From: Mycolicibacterium nivoides
GTDB taxonomy: Bacteria; Actinomycetota; Actinomycetes; Mycobacteriales; Mycobacteriaceae
Assembly: GCF_003855255.1 (NCBI RefSeq)
Contig: NZ_CP034072.1
Span: 5,990,889 to 6,054,888 of the forward strand
Length of the DNA stretch: 64,000 nt
Direction: 5' to 3'
Below the pieces are notes generated by a model, which saw only the letters and a program-made list of their open reading frames with translations, was not told the origin of the DNA and searched no databases. The translations under genes and the position numbers were made by a program. Positions 22,951-32,012 of this stretch are shown here, one piece after another (the stretch's first letter is position 1; each line of letters opens with the position of its first letter).

Positions 22951-25839
22951 CTATACGGTGACGGGCGACTCCTGCGGAACCGGAATCTCGAAGGCGTTCA
23001 GCACCGCCGAGGCGCCGAGGTACGTGCTGGCCAGATTGACCAGATCGACGAGCCCCTCCCGTCCGAACGCGGCTTCGGCCGCGTAGTACAGCTCATCGCT
23101 GACTCGGTAGGTCGACACCAGTTCCTGTACGAACTGGGCGGCAATCAGCTCATCGCCACTGAGCCCGACCGGAGCCTGACCGCTGCCCAGCGAAACGATT
23201 GCCTCCTCCGGCAGGCCCGCGAGCCGGGCCACCTTCGAATGCGACCAGACCTCATAGTCCGAACCCCAGAGCCCGCCGACCGACAGGATGACAACCTCTT
23301 TCACCCGGGCGGACAGCGTCGAAGATGCGAACGTGTTGCCCACATCGAACTGCGCTCCGCCAATGACGGGGTTATACAGATAGGCGTTCAACGGACCGAT
23401 CAAATGCCCATCTGGTGTCACCAGCTCGATACCCGTCGCCTGCTGGATCGGTAATGCGAGGGCCTTGATCCGCGCCGCAAGCTCGAGCTGGGCCGGTGTG
23501 GCGGTAGCCAGATCCAGCAACGGCAACCTGCCGCCCAACCCGTTCGGGCCGTCCGGTGACGGCGGCGTGGCGGGCGCCGGCGTCGGCAGCACCGCGGGCG
23601 CCGCCGGATTCGGTCCACGTACGTTGAAAGCGTTCAGTGTCGCCGACACACCGAGGTAGGTACTCGCCAAAGTGACCATGTCGACGACACCGGCCCGACC
23701 GAACGCCGCCTCGGCTGCTTGGTAGGTTGCCTCGCTCACCCGATAGGTCGAAATGAGCTCCTGCACGAACTGCGCAGCAACCAGTTCGTCTCCGGTCAGA
23801 CCGACCGGAGGCTGACCACTGGCCAGCGACACGACGGCGTCCTCGGGCACACCAACCATGCGGGCGACGAGTTCATGAGCGTACAGCTCATAGGACGACC
23901 CCCACTTGCCTCCGACCGAGAGGATCACGATCTCCTTGACCCGAGGGGACAAGACCGACGAGGAGAATGTATTGCCGACATTGAAGATCGCCTCACCGAC
24001 GACCGGGTTGTACAGGTAAGCGTTCAGCGGGCCCAACAACAGCCCGTTGACATCCTCCAACTGAATTCCGGTCGCCTGCTGAATCGGCAGCCCCAGCCGC
24101 TTCATCAATGCTGCCAGCGCCGCCTGTGCGGGAGTGGCGGAGTTCAGGTCGATCAACGGCAACCGTCCGCCGAGTCCGCCGTTTCCGCCCAGACCACCAC
24201 CGGCGCCGGCCAACGCACTCGCACCGTTGGCTCCGTTTGAGCCGACGCGGCCGAACATGCTGCGCGTGCCACCAACGCCACCGAGCCCCGCAAAACCGGC
24301 CGCACCGCCGAAGCCGCCGGTGCCACCGACACCGGCACTGTCGGTGAGTTGGCCGCCGGCCAGCGTGACCACGGTGGCTCCCCCGGTGCCACCGAATCCA
24401 CCGGCACCACCGATACCGGCCGCACCACCGGAGCCGCCGTTACCACCGTCACCGGCCAACAGACCGGCGTTTCCGCCGGAACCACCGGCACCCCCCGTGC
24501 CTCCGCTACCGCCGTCACCACCTGGACCACCGTCCTCTTCAACGCTCGACGCAGTGATGCCGTGCGCTCCGGCACCACCAGCACCCCCGGCACCGCCGTC
24601 CCCTCCTCGTCCACCCCAACCGAACAACAGGCCGGCACGGCCACCGGAACCGCCATCACCACCGACTCCGCCGTTACCACCGCGGCCATTGTTCGTACCG
24701 GACTCGCCCGCAACTCCTGTGAGCCCGCTGCCACCGTCGCCGCCTCGACCGCCGTTACCGCCCAAGAGTCCAGCGTTGCCGCCGCGTCCTCCCCCTGCAC
24801 CGAGACCACCAGCACCACCATCACCGCCGTTGCCCCACAACAACCCTCCGGCGCCGCCCCGTCCGCCGTCCACACCCGCGACGGTGCTCGACCAACCGGC
24901 GCCACCGTTGCCCAGCAGCCAGCCGCCGCCGACACCGTTCGGGTTGGCCTGTGTCCCAGCGGCTCCGTTACAGATCAGGCCGCAACGCCCACCAAACGCC
25001 GCCGACCACGGCACCGCCCCCCGTGCGGTCAACGATTCGTCGGCTGCTCGCGCCGCGCCGAACACGAAGGCAGGTGCGCCGGCCGGTGGCGTGATCGGTA
25101 GCGCCGGATCCGACCCAGCCGAATCCGCTGCCGATTGCGAAGTCGCACGCGCGATGCTCAGCTCGACCGGCCCCTGCTGCGCAGACACTCTCGCCGCGGC
25201 GGGCTCTGCGCGCGAGACCTTGTCATCGCTCTCATTACTGACTTCGCGCTTGTTATCAACTCGCTTGTTGTCAACGCGCTTGCCGTCAACGCGCTTGCTG
25301 ACACCCCGCTTCTTCTCAGCGCCCTTGTCGCCACTGCTCTTTTCACTATCGTCAGCGGTTCGATCTCGGTCCGCGCGGTCACCGGTTGCCACGCTGCGGC
25401 GGCCGCGACCGGTGTCGTCAGAACGGTCGCCACGATCGGTACCGGATGTTGGTCGCGACGAATCAGATTGGGATGAACCACGACCCGACGACGAACCACC
25501 CGACGAATCCGACCGAGAAGACCCACGACCCGACGACGAACCACCCGACGAATCCGACCCACCCGACGACGTGTCCGCCGCGGCGATGCCGTGCCCGGTC
25601 GTCAGGGCGAGGCCCATTCCCGCGGCGACCACACCGACACGCAGCCATTGACTCCAGGTTTCAGGTATCAGAAGCCAAGTTCTGGATGTCGACGCAAGCG
25701 GTCTGCTCGCCGGACTGCGAACCACCGAGGAGGCCGGGTGATCTCCGCCGGGATGCTCACACAAGTGGCGGGATTGGTGCCCGTTCCGCGTGGAATCGCA
25801 TTGATCCAGCTCACTCGTGGGCCCAGGATTCGTAGACAT
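22951..25839 (-). CDS. Secreted PGRS-type glycine-rich protein fused to two carboxymuconolactone-decarboxylase-like domains
   Basis: This protein of about 962 residues starts at the ATG at 25839 (AAGGAG upstream; a TTG three codons earlier is less likely). Its order is: an N-terminal tail; a hydrophobic signal segment around residues 66-87 ending HGIAAAD; a Ser/Gly/Arg-rich low-complexity region with KRVDNKRVDNKR-type repeats; a CGLICNGAAGT linker; a PGRS region of GGxGGx repeats (~290-560); and two tandem domains of about 190 residues. Each domain contains PIQQATGI, GPLNAYLYNPV, VGNTF, RVKE(I/V)VILSVGG.WGS.YE and STYLG. They resemble AhpD/carboxymuconolactone decarboxylase folds but lack the redox CxxC. 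No PE domain is present. It is probably exported and surface-associated; its enzymatic role is unknown. Confidence 0.8.
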   Translation of the reverse strand: MSTNPGPTSELDQCDSTRNGHQSRHLCEHPGGDHPASSVVRSPASRPLASTSRTWLLIPETWSQWLRVGVVAAGMGLALTTGHGIAAADTSSGGSDSSGGSSSGRGSSRSDSSGGSSSGRGSSQSDSSRPTSGTDRGDRSDDTGRGRRSVATGDRADRDRTADDSEKSSGDKGAEKKRGVSKRVDGKRVDNKRVDNKREVSNESDDKVSRAEPAAARVSAQQGPVELSIARATSQSAADSAGSDPALPITPPAGAPAFVFGAARAADESLTARGAVPWSAAFGGRCGLICNGAAGTQANPNGVGGGWLLGNGGAGWSSTVAGVDGGRGGAGGLLWGNGGDGGAGGLGAGGGRGGNAGLLGGNGGRGGDGGSGLTGVAGESGTNNGRGGNGGVGGDGGSGGRAGLLFGWGGRGGDGGAGGAGGAGAHGITASSVEEDGGPGGDGGSGGTGGAGGSGGNAGLLAGDGGNGGSGGAAGIGGAGGFGGTGGATVVTLAGGQLTDSAGVGGTGGFGGAAGFAGLGGVGGTRSMFGRVGSNGANGASALAGAGGGLGGNGGLGGRLPLIDLNSATPAQAALAALMKRLGLPIQQATGIQLEDVNGLLLGPLNAYLYNPVVGEAIFNVGNTFSSSVLSPRVKEIVILSVGGKWGSSYELYAHELVARMVGVPEDAVVSLASGQPPVGLTGDELVAAQFVQELISTYRVSEATYQAAEAAFGRAGVVDMVTLASTYLGVSATLNAFNVRGPNPAAPAVLPTPAPATPPSPDGPNGLGGRLPLLDLATATPAQLELAARIKALALPIQQATGIELVTPDGHLIGPLNAYLYNPVIGGAQFDVGNTFASSTLSARVKEVVILSVGGLWGSDYEVWSHSKVARLAGLPEEAIVSLGSGQAPVGLSGDELIAAQFVQELVSTYRVSDELYYAAEAAFGREGLVDLVNLASTYLGASAVLNAFEIPVPQESPVTV
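22975..23545 (-). repeat. Second copy of the duplicated CMD-like domain
   Basis: It encodes the C-terminal domain (GLGGRLPLLDL ... LNAFEI). It is clearly a tandem duplicate of 23620-24180, with the same motifs in the same order. Boundaries are approximate. Confidence 0.75.
23620..24180 (-). repeat. First copy of the duplicated CMD-like domain
   Basis: It encodes GLGGRLPLIDL ... LNAFNV. The two copies are separated by a Pro/Ala-rich linker of about 25 residues (PAAPAVLPTPAPATPPSP). Boundaries are approximate. Confidence 0.75.
24181..24990 (-). repeat. PGRS glycine-rich repeat region
   Basis: It contains imperfect GGN/GGX codon repeats encoding units such as GGAGG, GNGGDGG, GLLGGNGG. The opposite strand reads as a long proline-rich frame, which is a shadow. 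Confidence 0.8.
25478..25559 (-). repeat. Perfect 37-bp direct repeat in the Ser/Gly/Arg-rich region
   Basis: The 37 bases at 25478-25514 recur exactly at 25523-25559, encoding two SDSSGGSSSGRGS units after the signal segment. This is a likely site of slippage and length variation. Confidence 0.8.
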
Positions 25840-26048
25840 GGCTCTCAACTCCTTGCTGGAACAACACCCTCATTGGTGTTGTGCGCGTCACAATTGACGG
25901 CTCTGCCGTTTATAGCCAACGGTTTCGGAGAGGGTCAAGGTCCTGCAGAGGTTACGAACGGGTACCGGTTGTGCCAGTCTCGGCATCCTCGTCCGACCGA
26001 AACACCCTCATGTCCAGAGGATTCCAGATGAATCGAGCGACGACCCGA

Positions 26049-26594
26049 TCACGAGGAAGCGCGCGGAGGCGGCCGGAAGAAGACGGCCAGCTGGACAAAG
26101 CTGCCGACAATTCCCAGTGTCGCCGCAATCGCTAGGGCCGCCCATCCATGCAGCAGCGACCACAAGGCGGTATCGCGAAACACCATATAGTCCAGGCTGA
26201 GTCGGCCGGCCCCAGTACCTGCTACGGACAAAGCGCCGACCGCCAGCACCAGGTTGTACTCCCAGCCATCCTTGGTGACGAAGAATCCGTTGCCACGGTG
26301 GACGGTCCACACCGCCACCACCATCAACGACACGAATCCGGCAGCCGCCAGCGGCATCAGGAATCCGACCGCCAGGCACACCCCGGCGGCGATCTCGGCG
26401 CCCGCGGCGACTCGCGCATGAAAAGCACCGGGCGACATGCCGATGCTGTCGAACCACCGGGCGGTGCCCGCAATGCCACCGGGACCGAAGAGCTTGTTAC
26501 AGCCGTGCGCGGCCATCGTTAGCCCGAGAACCGCCCGCAGTAGCAAGAGCGCCACCTCGTAGCCGGACACATCACCAGAAACGGTCATATGCAT
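26049..26594 (-). CDS. DoxX-family membrane protein
   Basis: This 181-residue protein has four membrane helices and the DoxX landmarks LLLLRAVLGLTMAAHGCNKLFG near the start and GTARWFDSIGM. Acidic and glycine residues then fall in AAGAEIAAGVCLAVGF. The family is linked to redox or sulfur metabolism in membrane complexes in mycobacteria; the role here is unknown. It is six bases from the small HTH-like gene upstream, so the two are probably one transcript. The ATG at 26594 follows AAAGGA. Confidence 0.82.
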   Translation of the reverse strand: MHMTVSGDVSGYEVALLLLRAVLGLTMAAHGCNKLFGPGGIAGTARWFDSIGMSPGAFHARVAAGAEIAAGVCLAVGFLMPLAAAGFVSLMVVAVWTVHRGNGFFVTKDGWEYNLVLAVGALSVAGTGAGRLSLDYMVFRDTALWSLLHGWAALAIAATLGIVGSFVQLAVFFRPPPRASS

Positions 26595-26600
26595 GTCCTT

Positions 26601-26900
26601 TCACGCGGAACGTTGCTCGACGGAAGTCGGGACTGGCAGCTTCAGCGACGAGGCCATCGACTCCAGCTCACGCTTGACTGCAGCCTCAACTTTGGCTCGA
26701 TTCACAGCCGAAAGCAGCGCCAAGTCCTCGGATCGCAATGAGTCCCGCTGGGCTTCCATCTTTTTGACGATCCGGTTGAAACGCCGGTTCAATTGAGGCA
26801 GGCTCATCCCGAAGCGCGGCAGCACCTCATCCTCAGGCGGTCCACCGAATGGCTGCCAGCGCAGCATGTATTGCACGATCCTCCGGTCGAACCAGTCCAT
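26601..26900 (-). CDS. Small HTH-like protein, DUF3263-like
   Basis: This 99-residue protein starts MDWFDRRIVQYMLRWQPFGGPPED. The layout (a short helix with RRI, then W-rich loop, acidic stretch, FGMSLPQLNRRFNRI) resembles mycobacterial DUF3263 wHTH proteins, but the similarity is general. The second half is a charged helix. A longer frame reaches 27005; the ATG at 26900 begins at the recognisable domain. It lies directly before doxX. Confidence 0.45.
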   Translation of the reverse strand: MDWFDRRIVQYMLRWQPFGGPPEDEVLPRFGMSLPQLNRRFNRIVKKMEAQRDSLRSEDLALLSAVNRAKVEAAVKRELESMASSLKLPVPTSVEQRSA

Positions 26901-27066
26901 AGTCACGCCTACCCTCCGTCGCTCGATCTCAATCCCGCGCATTGCACCAAAAGCACCAATTATGTTGGTAATTAAGATTTCACGGCTACGACGACGAACA
27001 GTCAACAGGCCGGACGGGTAGGTCTGACACCATCACTCGGCCGACGGGTCGCCCGCCTCCGGTCCC

Positions 27067-28188
27067 TCACCGATCAATTCGGCGCCAGGGGCCCGAGGCA
27101 AGGCGGTCCAGCGCATCGGGACATGGTGTGAACCCGGCGCCGGGACCGGAATCTACATGGATTGTCCCGTCAGCGGAGAACGACAGCTGCTGGGATACCA
27201 GCTGATCGAACCAGGGCACGTACTCCAGCCACACGTCATCCTGACGAAGCGTCGCCAGCAGCTGTGCCGATACATGCGGATACAGATGTGGCAGCATCGT
27301 GGCGCCGGATTCACGGACTTTCTCAGCGATGTGGAGCCATGCCCATAGTCCCCCGAGACGTTCGGGTTCTCCGACGATGTAGGGCACGCCGGCGCCGACG
27401 AGTTGATCGACATCGGCCGGGGCGAACAAAGTCTCGCCGCTGGCGATGGGGATGGGGCACCGCTCCGCGAGATCACGGTAACCAGCCATGTCGCCGTGCG
27501 GTAGTGGATCCTCGATCCAGTTGATTACGAACGGCTCGAAACGTTCGGCGGCACGCAGCGCGGTTTCCGCGTTGTCCCACCGTTGCAGGGCATCGACCAT
27601 GATCACCGCATCCGCAGGAAGACAGTCTCGGACCGCATGAATCCGGTCCACATCCTCGTCGAGGTCCGGCTTGCCGACCAGCATCTTCATTGCGCGGACA
27701 CCGCGCGCGCACATGCTTGTCGCTTCTGCCACCAACTCGTCGATGCTCGATTGCAGCATCAGCCCCGTCTGGTACAGCTGCACCCGATCACGCCGTCGCC
27801 CGATCAGGTCGGCTAAACCGACACCGCGACGCCGGCAGACCAGGTCCTCGGCGGCCATCCGAAGGCCGGAAGATGCGAACGCCATCACACCGTGCTCCCC
27901 GATGAATCTCGTCGCAGCCCGGATACCAGCGTCGAGTTCCGCCAGATTGGACCCAGGTGCCACCTCTGCGCACAGATGGCTCAGCCCGACCCCGACCAGC
28001 GCGGCCTGGGCTTGCTGCTGAAACCAGAGTAGTGAAAAGCCCTGGAAGCCTTCACGGTCGGTCAACCTGAGCACCACGACCGGCATGTCCGTCGGCGTCA
28101 GCCGGCCGTTCGGTAGTCGAAACGGACGAATACCGGTGGGAATACCCAGGTATCGCACCTCGACGCACTCGATACAGATATCTGTCAT
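27067..28188 (-). CDS. Enolase-superfamily enzyme (mandelate racemase/muconate lactonising type)
   Basis: This enzyme of about 373 residues has the capping domain first and then the barrel. Likely catalytic lysine is in RAMKMLVGKPD, metal ligands in MVDALQRWD (Asp), WIEDPLP (Glu) and ASGETLF (Glu), and the acid/base histidine region is PHLYPHVS. This corresponds to the MR subgroup, which abstracts a proton alpha to a carboxylate, commonly as a sugar-acid dehydratase or racemase. The start is uncertain. ATG 28188 (MTDICIECVEV) begins at the domain; ATG 28248 has GGAGG upstream and adds 20 residues. It is divergent from an aldehyde dehydrogenase gene. Confidence 0.8.
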   Translation of the reverse strand: MTDICIECVEVRYLGIPTGIRPFRLPNGRLTPTDMPVVVLRLTDREGFQGFSLLWFQQQAQAALVGVGLSHLCAEVAPGSNLAELDAGIRAATRFIGEHGVMAFASSGLRMAAEDLVCRRRGVGLADLIGRRRDRVQLYQTGLMLQSSIDELVAEATSMCARGVRAMKMLVGKPDLDEDVDRIHAVRDCLPADAVIMVDALQRWDNAETALRAAERFEPFVINWIEDPLPHGDMAGYRDLAERCPIPIASGETLFAPADVDQLVGAGVPYIVGEPERLGGLWAWLHIAEKVRESGATMLPHLYPHVSAQLLATLRQDDVWLEYVPWFDQLVSQQLSFSADGTIHVDSGPGAGFTPCPDALDRLASGPWRRIDR

Positions 28189-28450
28189 GTTGGCGGTGGC
28201 AAGCACATCGAGCGCGTCCACCTCAGCTGCCACCCATCGGTCGATCATCTGCGCGGGGTGCCTCCGTTCTTCATGTCCTGCACCTTCACCTACCGCAGAA
28301 GCTAGTCCGACCGGATAAACAATGGGTGGTTGCATTGACACCCCCGCACAAAACAGGGCACTGTCACCACCACTTAGCCTCCTTGACCGTCCCGGCGGCA
28401 ACGATGAAGCTTGGGATACACCGCCGCAGCTGCCTGAATCATCTGTTCTG

Positions 28451-28465
28451 ACAATGGGAAATTGT
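28451..28465. promoter_or_regulatory. ACAAT-n5-ATTGT inverted repeat in a divergent promoter
   Basis: Perfect 5-bp arms with a 5-base spacer lie between the enolase-superfamily gene and the aldehyde dehydrogenase gene. The whole 350-base region has no other gene. It is a candidate operator for an unidentified regulator. Confidence 0.4.
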
Positions 28466-28540
28466 TAGCGCCCAGGATGTTTCGGAGACGAATGACTAGC
28501 GGTGCTCACGTCACAACGTCGACTTGTAAGGCGGTCAGCA

Positions 28541-29998
28541 ATGTCAGCTCGTGGACAAGCACTGGGTTCCCGTCAGCGCGACACGATCTACATCGGCGGC
28601 CAGTGGGTGGCATCGACCGGCACCCGCCGGGACATCGTCTCACCGGCCACCGTCGAGGTCATCGGATACGCGCCGGACGGGACAGCCGCCGATATGGATC
28701 GTGCGGTCACGACCGCACGCAAGACCTTCGACGACGGTGGATGGTCGGGGCTACCGATCACCGATCGCGCCCGCTATCTGCGCCGTGCCGGTGAGATCTA
28801 CGCCGAGCATTCCAACGAGATCGCCGAGCTCATCACCGCAGAGATGGGCAGTCCGATCACCTTCTCGCGTAATGCTCAAGGCCCCATAGCGCAACATGTT
28901 CTCGCGTATTTCACCGCACTGGGTGACCGCTTCGAGGTCGAACAGCAACGCACGGAGCTCAGCGCCCCGGTATCGGTGATCCATGATCCGTCCGGTGTGG
29001 TGGCCGCCATCGCTCCCTGGAACTATCCGCAGGCATTGTTGCTGATGAAGATCGCGCCCGCCTTGGTAGCCGGCTGCACGGTGGTGGCCAAGCCATCTCC
29101 CGAAACCGCACTCGACGGATTGCTGCTGGCCCAGATCTTCGACGAGGCCGGGCTGCCGCCGGGGGTGCTCAACGTCGTGCCCGCAGACCGAGAGGCCGGC
29201 GAACACCTGATCAGCCATCCAGGTGTGGATCGGGTGGCCTTCACCGGATCCACCGAGGCGGGTCGACGCGTCGCCGAGATCTGTGGTCGCGACCTGCGGC
29301 GCTGCACGCTGGAGCTGGGCGGTAAGTCCGCCGCGTTGGTTCTCGACGACGCCGATATCGCCCTCACAGTCGCGGGCCTGCGCGATGCAGCCTTTCGGAA
29401 CAGCGGCCAGACCTGCACAAATCAGACCCGAATTCTGGTTCCACACAGTCGAATCGACGAGTTCACCGACGCCTTCTGCGACATGGTGTCGTCGATGGTG
29501 GTCGGCGATCCGACCGATCCAGCCACCGAGATCGGCCCACTCGTGTCGCAGCGTCAGCGCGAGCGCGTTGAGGGTTATGTCGCCATCGGGCAGGCGGAGG
29601 GCGCCAAGCTGGTTCTGGGCGGTGGCCGGCCGGCCGGCCTCGACACCGGTTGGTACGTGGAGCCGGCTGTGTTCACCGGGGCCGATAACGGTATGCGCAT
29701 CGCCAGGGAGGAGGTCTTCGGCCCCGTGGTCTGCCTCATCCCCTATACCGATGATGAGGAGGGACTGGCCATCGCCAACGACTCCGAATACGGCCTAGCC
29801 GGAAGCATCTGGGGTACCGACGTCGACCGCGCGACTGCGCTGGCCAAGCGCGTGCGGGCCGGCATGATCCTCGTCAATGGCGCCGGCGCCAGCTTCGACG
29901 GGCCGTTCGGCGGGTTCGGTCAGAGCGGTATCGGCCGGGAATGCGGTATCGAAGGCCTGCTGGCCTACACCGAACCCAAACAAGTTCCCCTGTTCTAA
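28541..29998 (+). CDS. NAD(P)-dependent aldehyde dehydrogenase
   Basis: This 485-residue ALDH has the NAD-site motif APWNYPQ, the GSTEAG loop, catalytic Glu in LELGGKSA and catalytic Cys in NSGQTCTNQTR. The EEVFGPVV and FGQSGIGRE motifs are also in place. The ATG at 28541 is chosen (MSARGQALG); an upstream in-frame start at 28502 has no better ribosome site. It is followed 52 bases later by an amidohydrolase gene on the same strand, so they form a small operon ending at a strong hairpin. The substrate is unknown. Confidence 0.9.
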   Translation: MSARGQALGSRQRDTIYIGGQWVASTGTRRDIVSPATVEVIGYAPDGTAADMDRAVTTARKTFDDGGWSGLPITDRARYLRRAGEIYAEHSNEIAELITAEMGSPITFSRNAQGPIAQHVLAYFTALGDRFEVEQQRTELSAPVSVIHDPSGVVAAIAPWNYPQALLLMKIAPALVAGCTVVAKPSPETALDGLLLAQIFDEAGLPPGVLNVVPADREAGEHLISHPGVDRVAFTGSTEAGRRVAEICGRDLRRCTLELGGKSAALVLDDADIALTVAGLRDAAFRNSGQTCTNQTRILVPHSRIDEFTDAFCDMVSSMVVGDPTDPATEIGPLVSQRQRERVEGYVAIGQAEGAKLVLGGGRPAGLDTGWYVEPAVFTGADNGMRIAREEVFGPVVCLIPYTDDEEGLAIANDSEYGLAGSIWGTDVDRATALAKRVRAGMILVNGAGASFDGPFGGFGQSGIGRECGIEGLLAYTEPKQVPLF

Positions 29999-30050
29999 TC
30001 CCTTCCAAATTCGGTGATTGCCGCTCCGGCGGCGGAAAGGTACGGATTTC

Positions 30051-31316
30051 ATGCCCAGTGATCTGGAGGATTCGCTTTCGGATTCCAGCATCTTCACGAT
30101 CGGCCGCGACCACGAGTTGTCGTTCCTGCCCGAGCCCGAGCCCAAACCCGTTTGGTGCCCTGTCATCTCGGTCGATGACCACTCTTTCGAGCCATCGACA
30201 CTCTTCGACACCGTGCCGGCCAAGTTTCGCGATGACGTTCCGCGGCTGGTCGATGTCGACGGCCGTCCGGCGTGGCAGATCGCCGATAAGCAGTTCTTCT
30301 TCAGCGGGATGGACGGTGCGGCCGGGCGGCCCATCACCGAGTGGCGGTCCATGCAGATGCGACTCCAGGACTATCGCGCGTCGGTCTACGACACCGACGC
30401 GCGAGTCCGCGACATGGATATCGCGGGTGTCTGGGGTTCGCTGTGTTTCCCCTCCATCACGTGGGGGTTTGCCGGCACCACGCTGTCGCGGATGCCGGAC
30501 AAGGAGTTGGGTTTCGCGTGTGTGCAGGCCTACAACGACTGGGCGGTCGAACAGTGGGCGGGTTCGCATCCCGATCGTTTCATCCCGTGCGCACTGAGCT
30601 ACCTGGCCGACGCAGAACTGGCCGCCAAGGAGATCTACCGCAACGCGGAGCGCGGTGTACACGCGGTCAGCTTCACCGAGAATCCGGCCCAGCTCGGATT
30701 CCCCAGCGTGCATTCCGATCACTGGGAGCCGTTCTGGCGGGCCTGCGCCGAGACCGAGACCGCGATCAATCTGCACATCGGGTCGTCCGGGCGGATCAGC
30801 TGCCCCTCGCCCGATACCCCGGTACCGGCCCAGGTCGCGTTGTTCCCACTCAACGGCATCGAAACCGTCGTCGACTGGATATTCTCTGGAATTGCGCAGC
30901 GTTACAACGATATTCACATCGTGTTGTCGGAGGCCGGTATCTCCTGGGTGCCGATGGTCGTGGAGCGCCTGCACCGCGCCTACCGCCAGCGGGAAGCCGA
31001 ACCCGAGGTCTGGGCAGGTTCGACAATTCACCCTGTCGACGTTCTGCACCGCAACTTCTGGTTCACCTCCATCGAGGATCCGTCCGCATTCCAGCGCCTC
31101 GATGTGATCAGCGAAGACCGGATGATGCTCGAAGTGGACTTCCCGCACACCGACAGCTCCTGGCCGGACAGCCAAGAACTGTTCCGCGCCGAGCTGGAAA
31201 CACTGCCGACCGAGACCATCAAGAAGATCTGTTACGGCAATGCCGCGGCGCTGTATCACCACCCGGAGCCACCGCAGTCCATGCTCGACGAATCGGTACT
31301 GTTTGCACCGAGATAG
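30051..31316 (+). CDS. Amidohydrolase-2 family (ACMSD/gamma-resorcylate decarboxylase-like) enzyme, first of three
   Basis: This 421-residue metal-dependent barrel has its N-terminal metal motif as VDDHSFEP, the barrel His in LHIGSSG and the acidic metal ligand in VDFPHTDSSWP. This is the PF04909-type family of hydrolases and non-oxidative decarboxylases acting on ring or branched carboxylates. GGAAAGG precedes the ATG at 30051. Two more members of the family lie at 35020 and 42493; this one and the third share the PHTDS.WP wording and are closer to each other than to the second. Confidence 0.85.
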   Translation: MPSDLEDSLSDSSIFTIGRDHELSFLPEPEPKPVWCPVISVDDHSFEPSTLFDTVPAKFRDDVPRLVDVDGRPAWQIADKQFFFSGMDGAAGRPITEWRSMQMRLQDYRASVYDTDARVRDMDIAGVWGSLCFPSITWGFAGTTLSRMPDKELGFACVQAYNDWAVEQWAGSHPDRFIPCALSYLADAELAAKEIYRNAERGVHAVSFTENPAQLGFPSVHSDHWEPFWRACAETETAINLHIGSSGRISCPSPDTPVPAQVALFPLNGIETVVDWIFSGIAQRYNDIHIVLSEAGISWVPMVVERLHRAYRQREAEPEVWAGSTIHPVDVLHRNFWFTSIEDPSAFQRLDVISEDRMMLEVDFPHTDSSWPDSQELFRAELETLPTETIKKICYGNAAALYHHPEPPQSMLDESVLFAPR

Positions 31317-31350
31317 CGCAACGGCGCGCACACCTCGATGCGGTATGACG

Positions 31351-31388
31351 CGATGGGGGCGGGTAGCTTCGGCTACCCGCCCCCATCG
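31351..31388. terminator. Perfect 17-bp hairpin with TTCG loop
   Basis: 31351-31367 pairs without mismatch with 31372-31388 around a TTCG tetraloop, between the convergent amidohydrolase and FMN reductase genes. It is a very stable bidirectional terminator. Confidence 0.9.
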
Positions 31389-31404
31389 TGCATGCTCCGG
31401 TGTA

Positions 31405-31971
31405 TCACACGGTGTCGGTGGATTGGTCGAGGAGTTGCGCGGCAAGACAGTCGATCTGACCGATGACGGACTCGTCCTGGATCGAGCCGTCCGGACCCCA
31501 TGTCGCCGTCGCGGAGTTGATCGCCACACCCAAGGGAGTCGGCCACGCACGCAGTGCGTGGCCAATCGTTCGCAACTGCCCGAGCGTTCCGACTGCGGCC
31601 TGCCACCCGTACGCGCATGCGATGGCGCCCCAACGGATGTCAGCTAGATAGGTACGCCCGTCAGCACGGAGATCCTCGGCGTAGTCCAAGGCGTTCTTCA
31701 CCAGTCCCGAGACCGCGCCGTGGTACCCAGGCGAGGCGACGACCACCGCATCGGCGGCCCGCAAACCTGCCACCAGAGCGGTCGCCTTGGCAGTCCGCAT
31801 GGTGCCGTAGGGGTTGTACATCGGCAGGTCCAGGTCGTCACCGCAGAACAACTTCGTGTCGGCACCCAGGCGCTCGACGGAGGCCAGGCAGTGCCGTAAC
31901 ACCCGTTCGGTGGATGAGTCGGCACGCAAGGTGCCGCCGATACCGACCACCAGGGGCTTCTTTGTTTGCAC
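31405..31971 (-). CDS. NAD(P)H-dependent FMN reductase-type flavoprotein
   Basis: This 188-residue flavodoxin-fold protein has the phosphate-binding loop GTLRADSSTERVL, the PMYNPYG segment and the flavin loop SPGYHGAVSGLVKNALDY. Members reduce FMN or quinones and often supply reduced flavin to two-component monooxygenases. Here it may support the LLM oxidoreductase or protect against quinones, which is inference. It is separated from the cupin gene by a hairpin, so it is transcribed on its own. Confidence 0.85.
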   Translation of the reverse strand: MQTKKPLVVGIGGTLRADSSTERVLRHCLASVERLGADTKLFCGDDLDLPMYNPYGTMRTAKATALVAGLRAADAVVVASPGYHGAVSGLVKNALDYAEDLRADGRTYLADIRWGAIACAYGWQAAVGTLGQLRTIGHALRAWPTPLGVAINSATATWGPDGSIQDESVIGQIDCLAAQLLDQSTDTV

Positions 31972-32012
31972 AGGACCGTCACCTTCTATGTCTGGTGTTC
32001 ATGGGACATGCG

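Noticed and set aside
24181..24990. Repetitive DNA considered as a CRISPR array
   Set aside because: Repeats are short, imperfect, in-frame GGX codons with no spacers of constant length; it is a PGRS coding region.
24134..25651. Proline-rich plus-strand ORF of about 500 codons
   Set aside because: It is the complement of the glycine-rich PGRS repeats (PPAPP units); the minus strand has signal segment, PGRS and CMD domains in one frame.
31351..31388. Stable hairpin considered as a small RNA or attachment site
   Set aside because: Its position immediately between two convergent genes and perfect stem with TTCG loop is fully explained as a bidirectional terminator.
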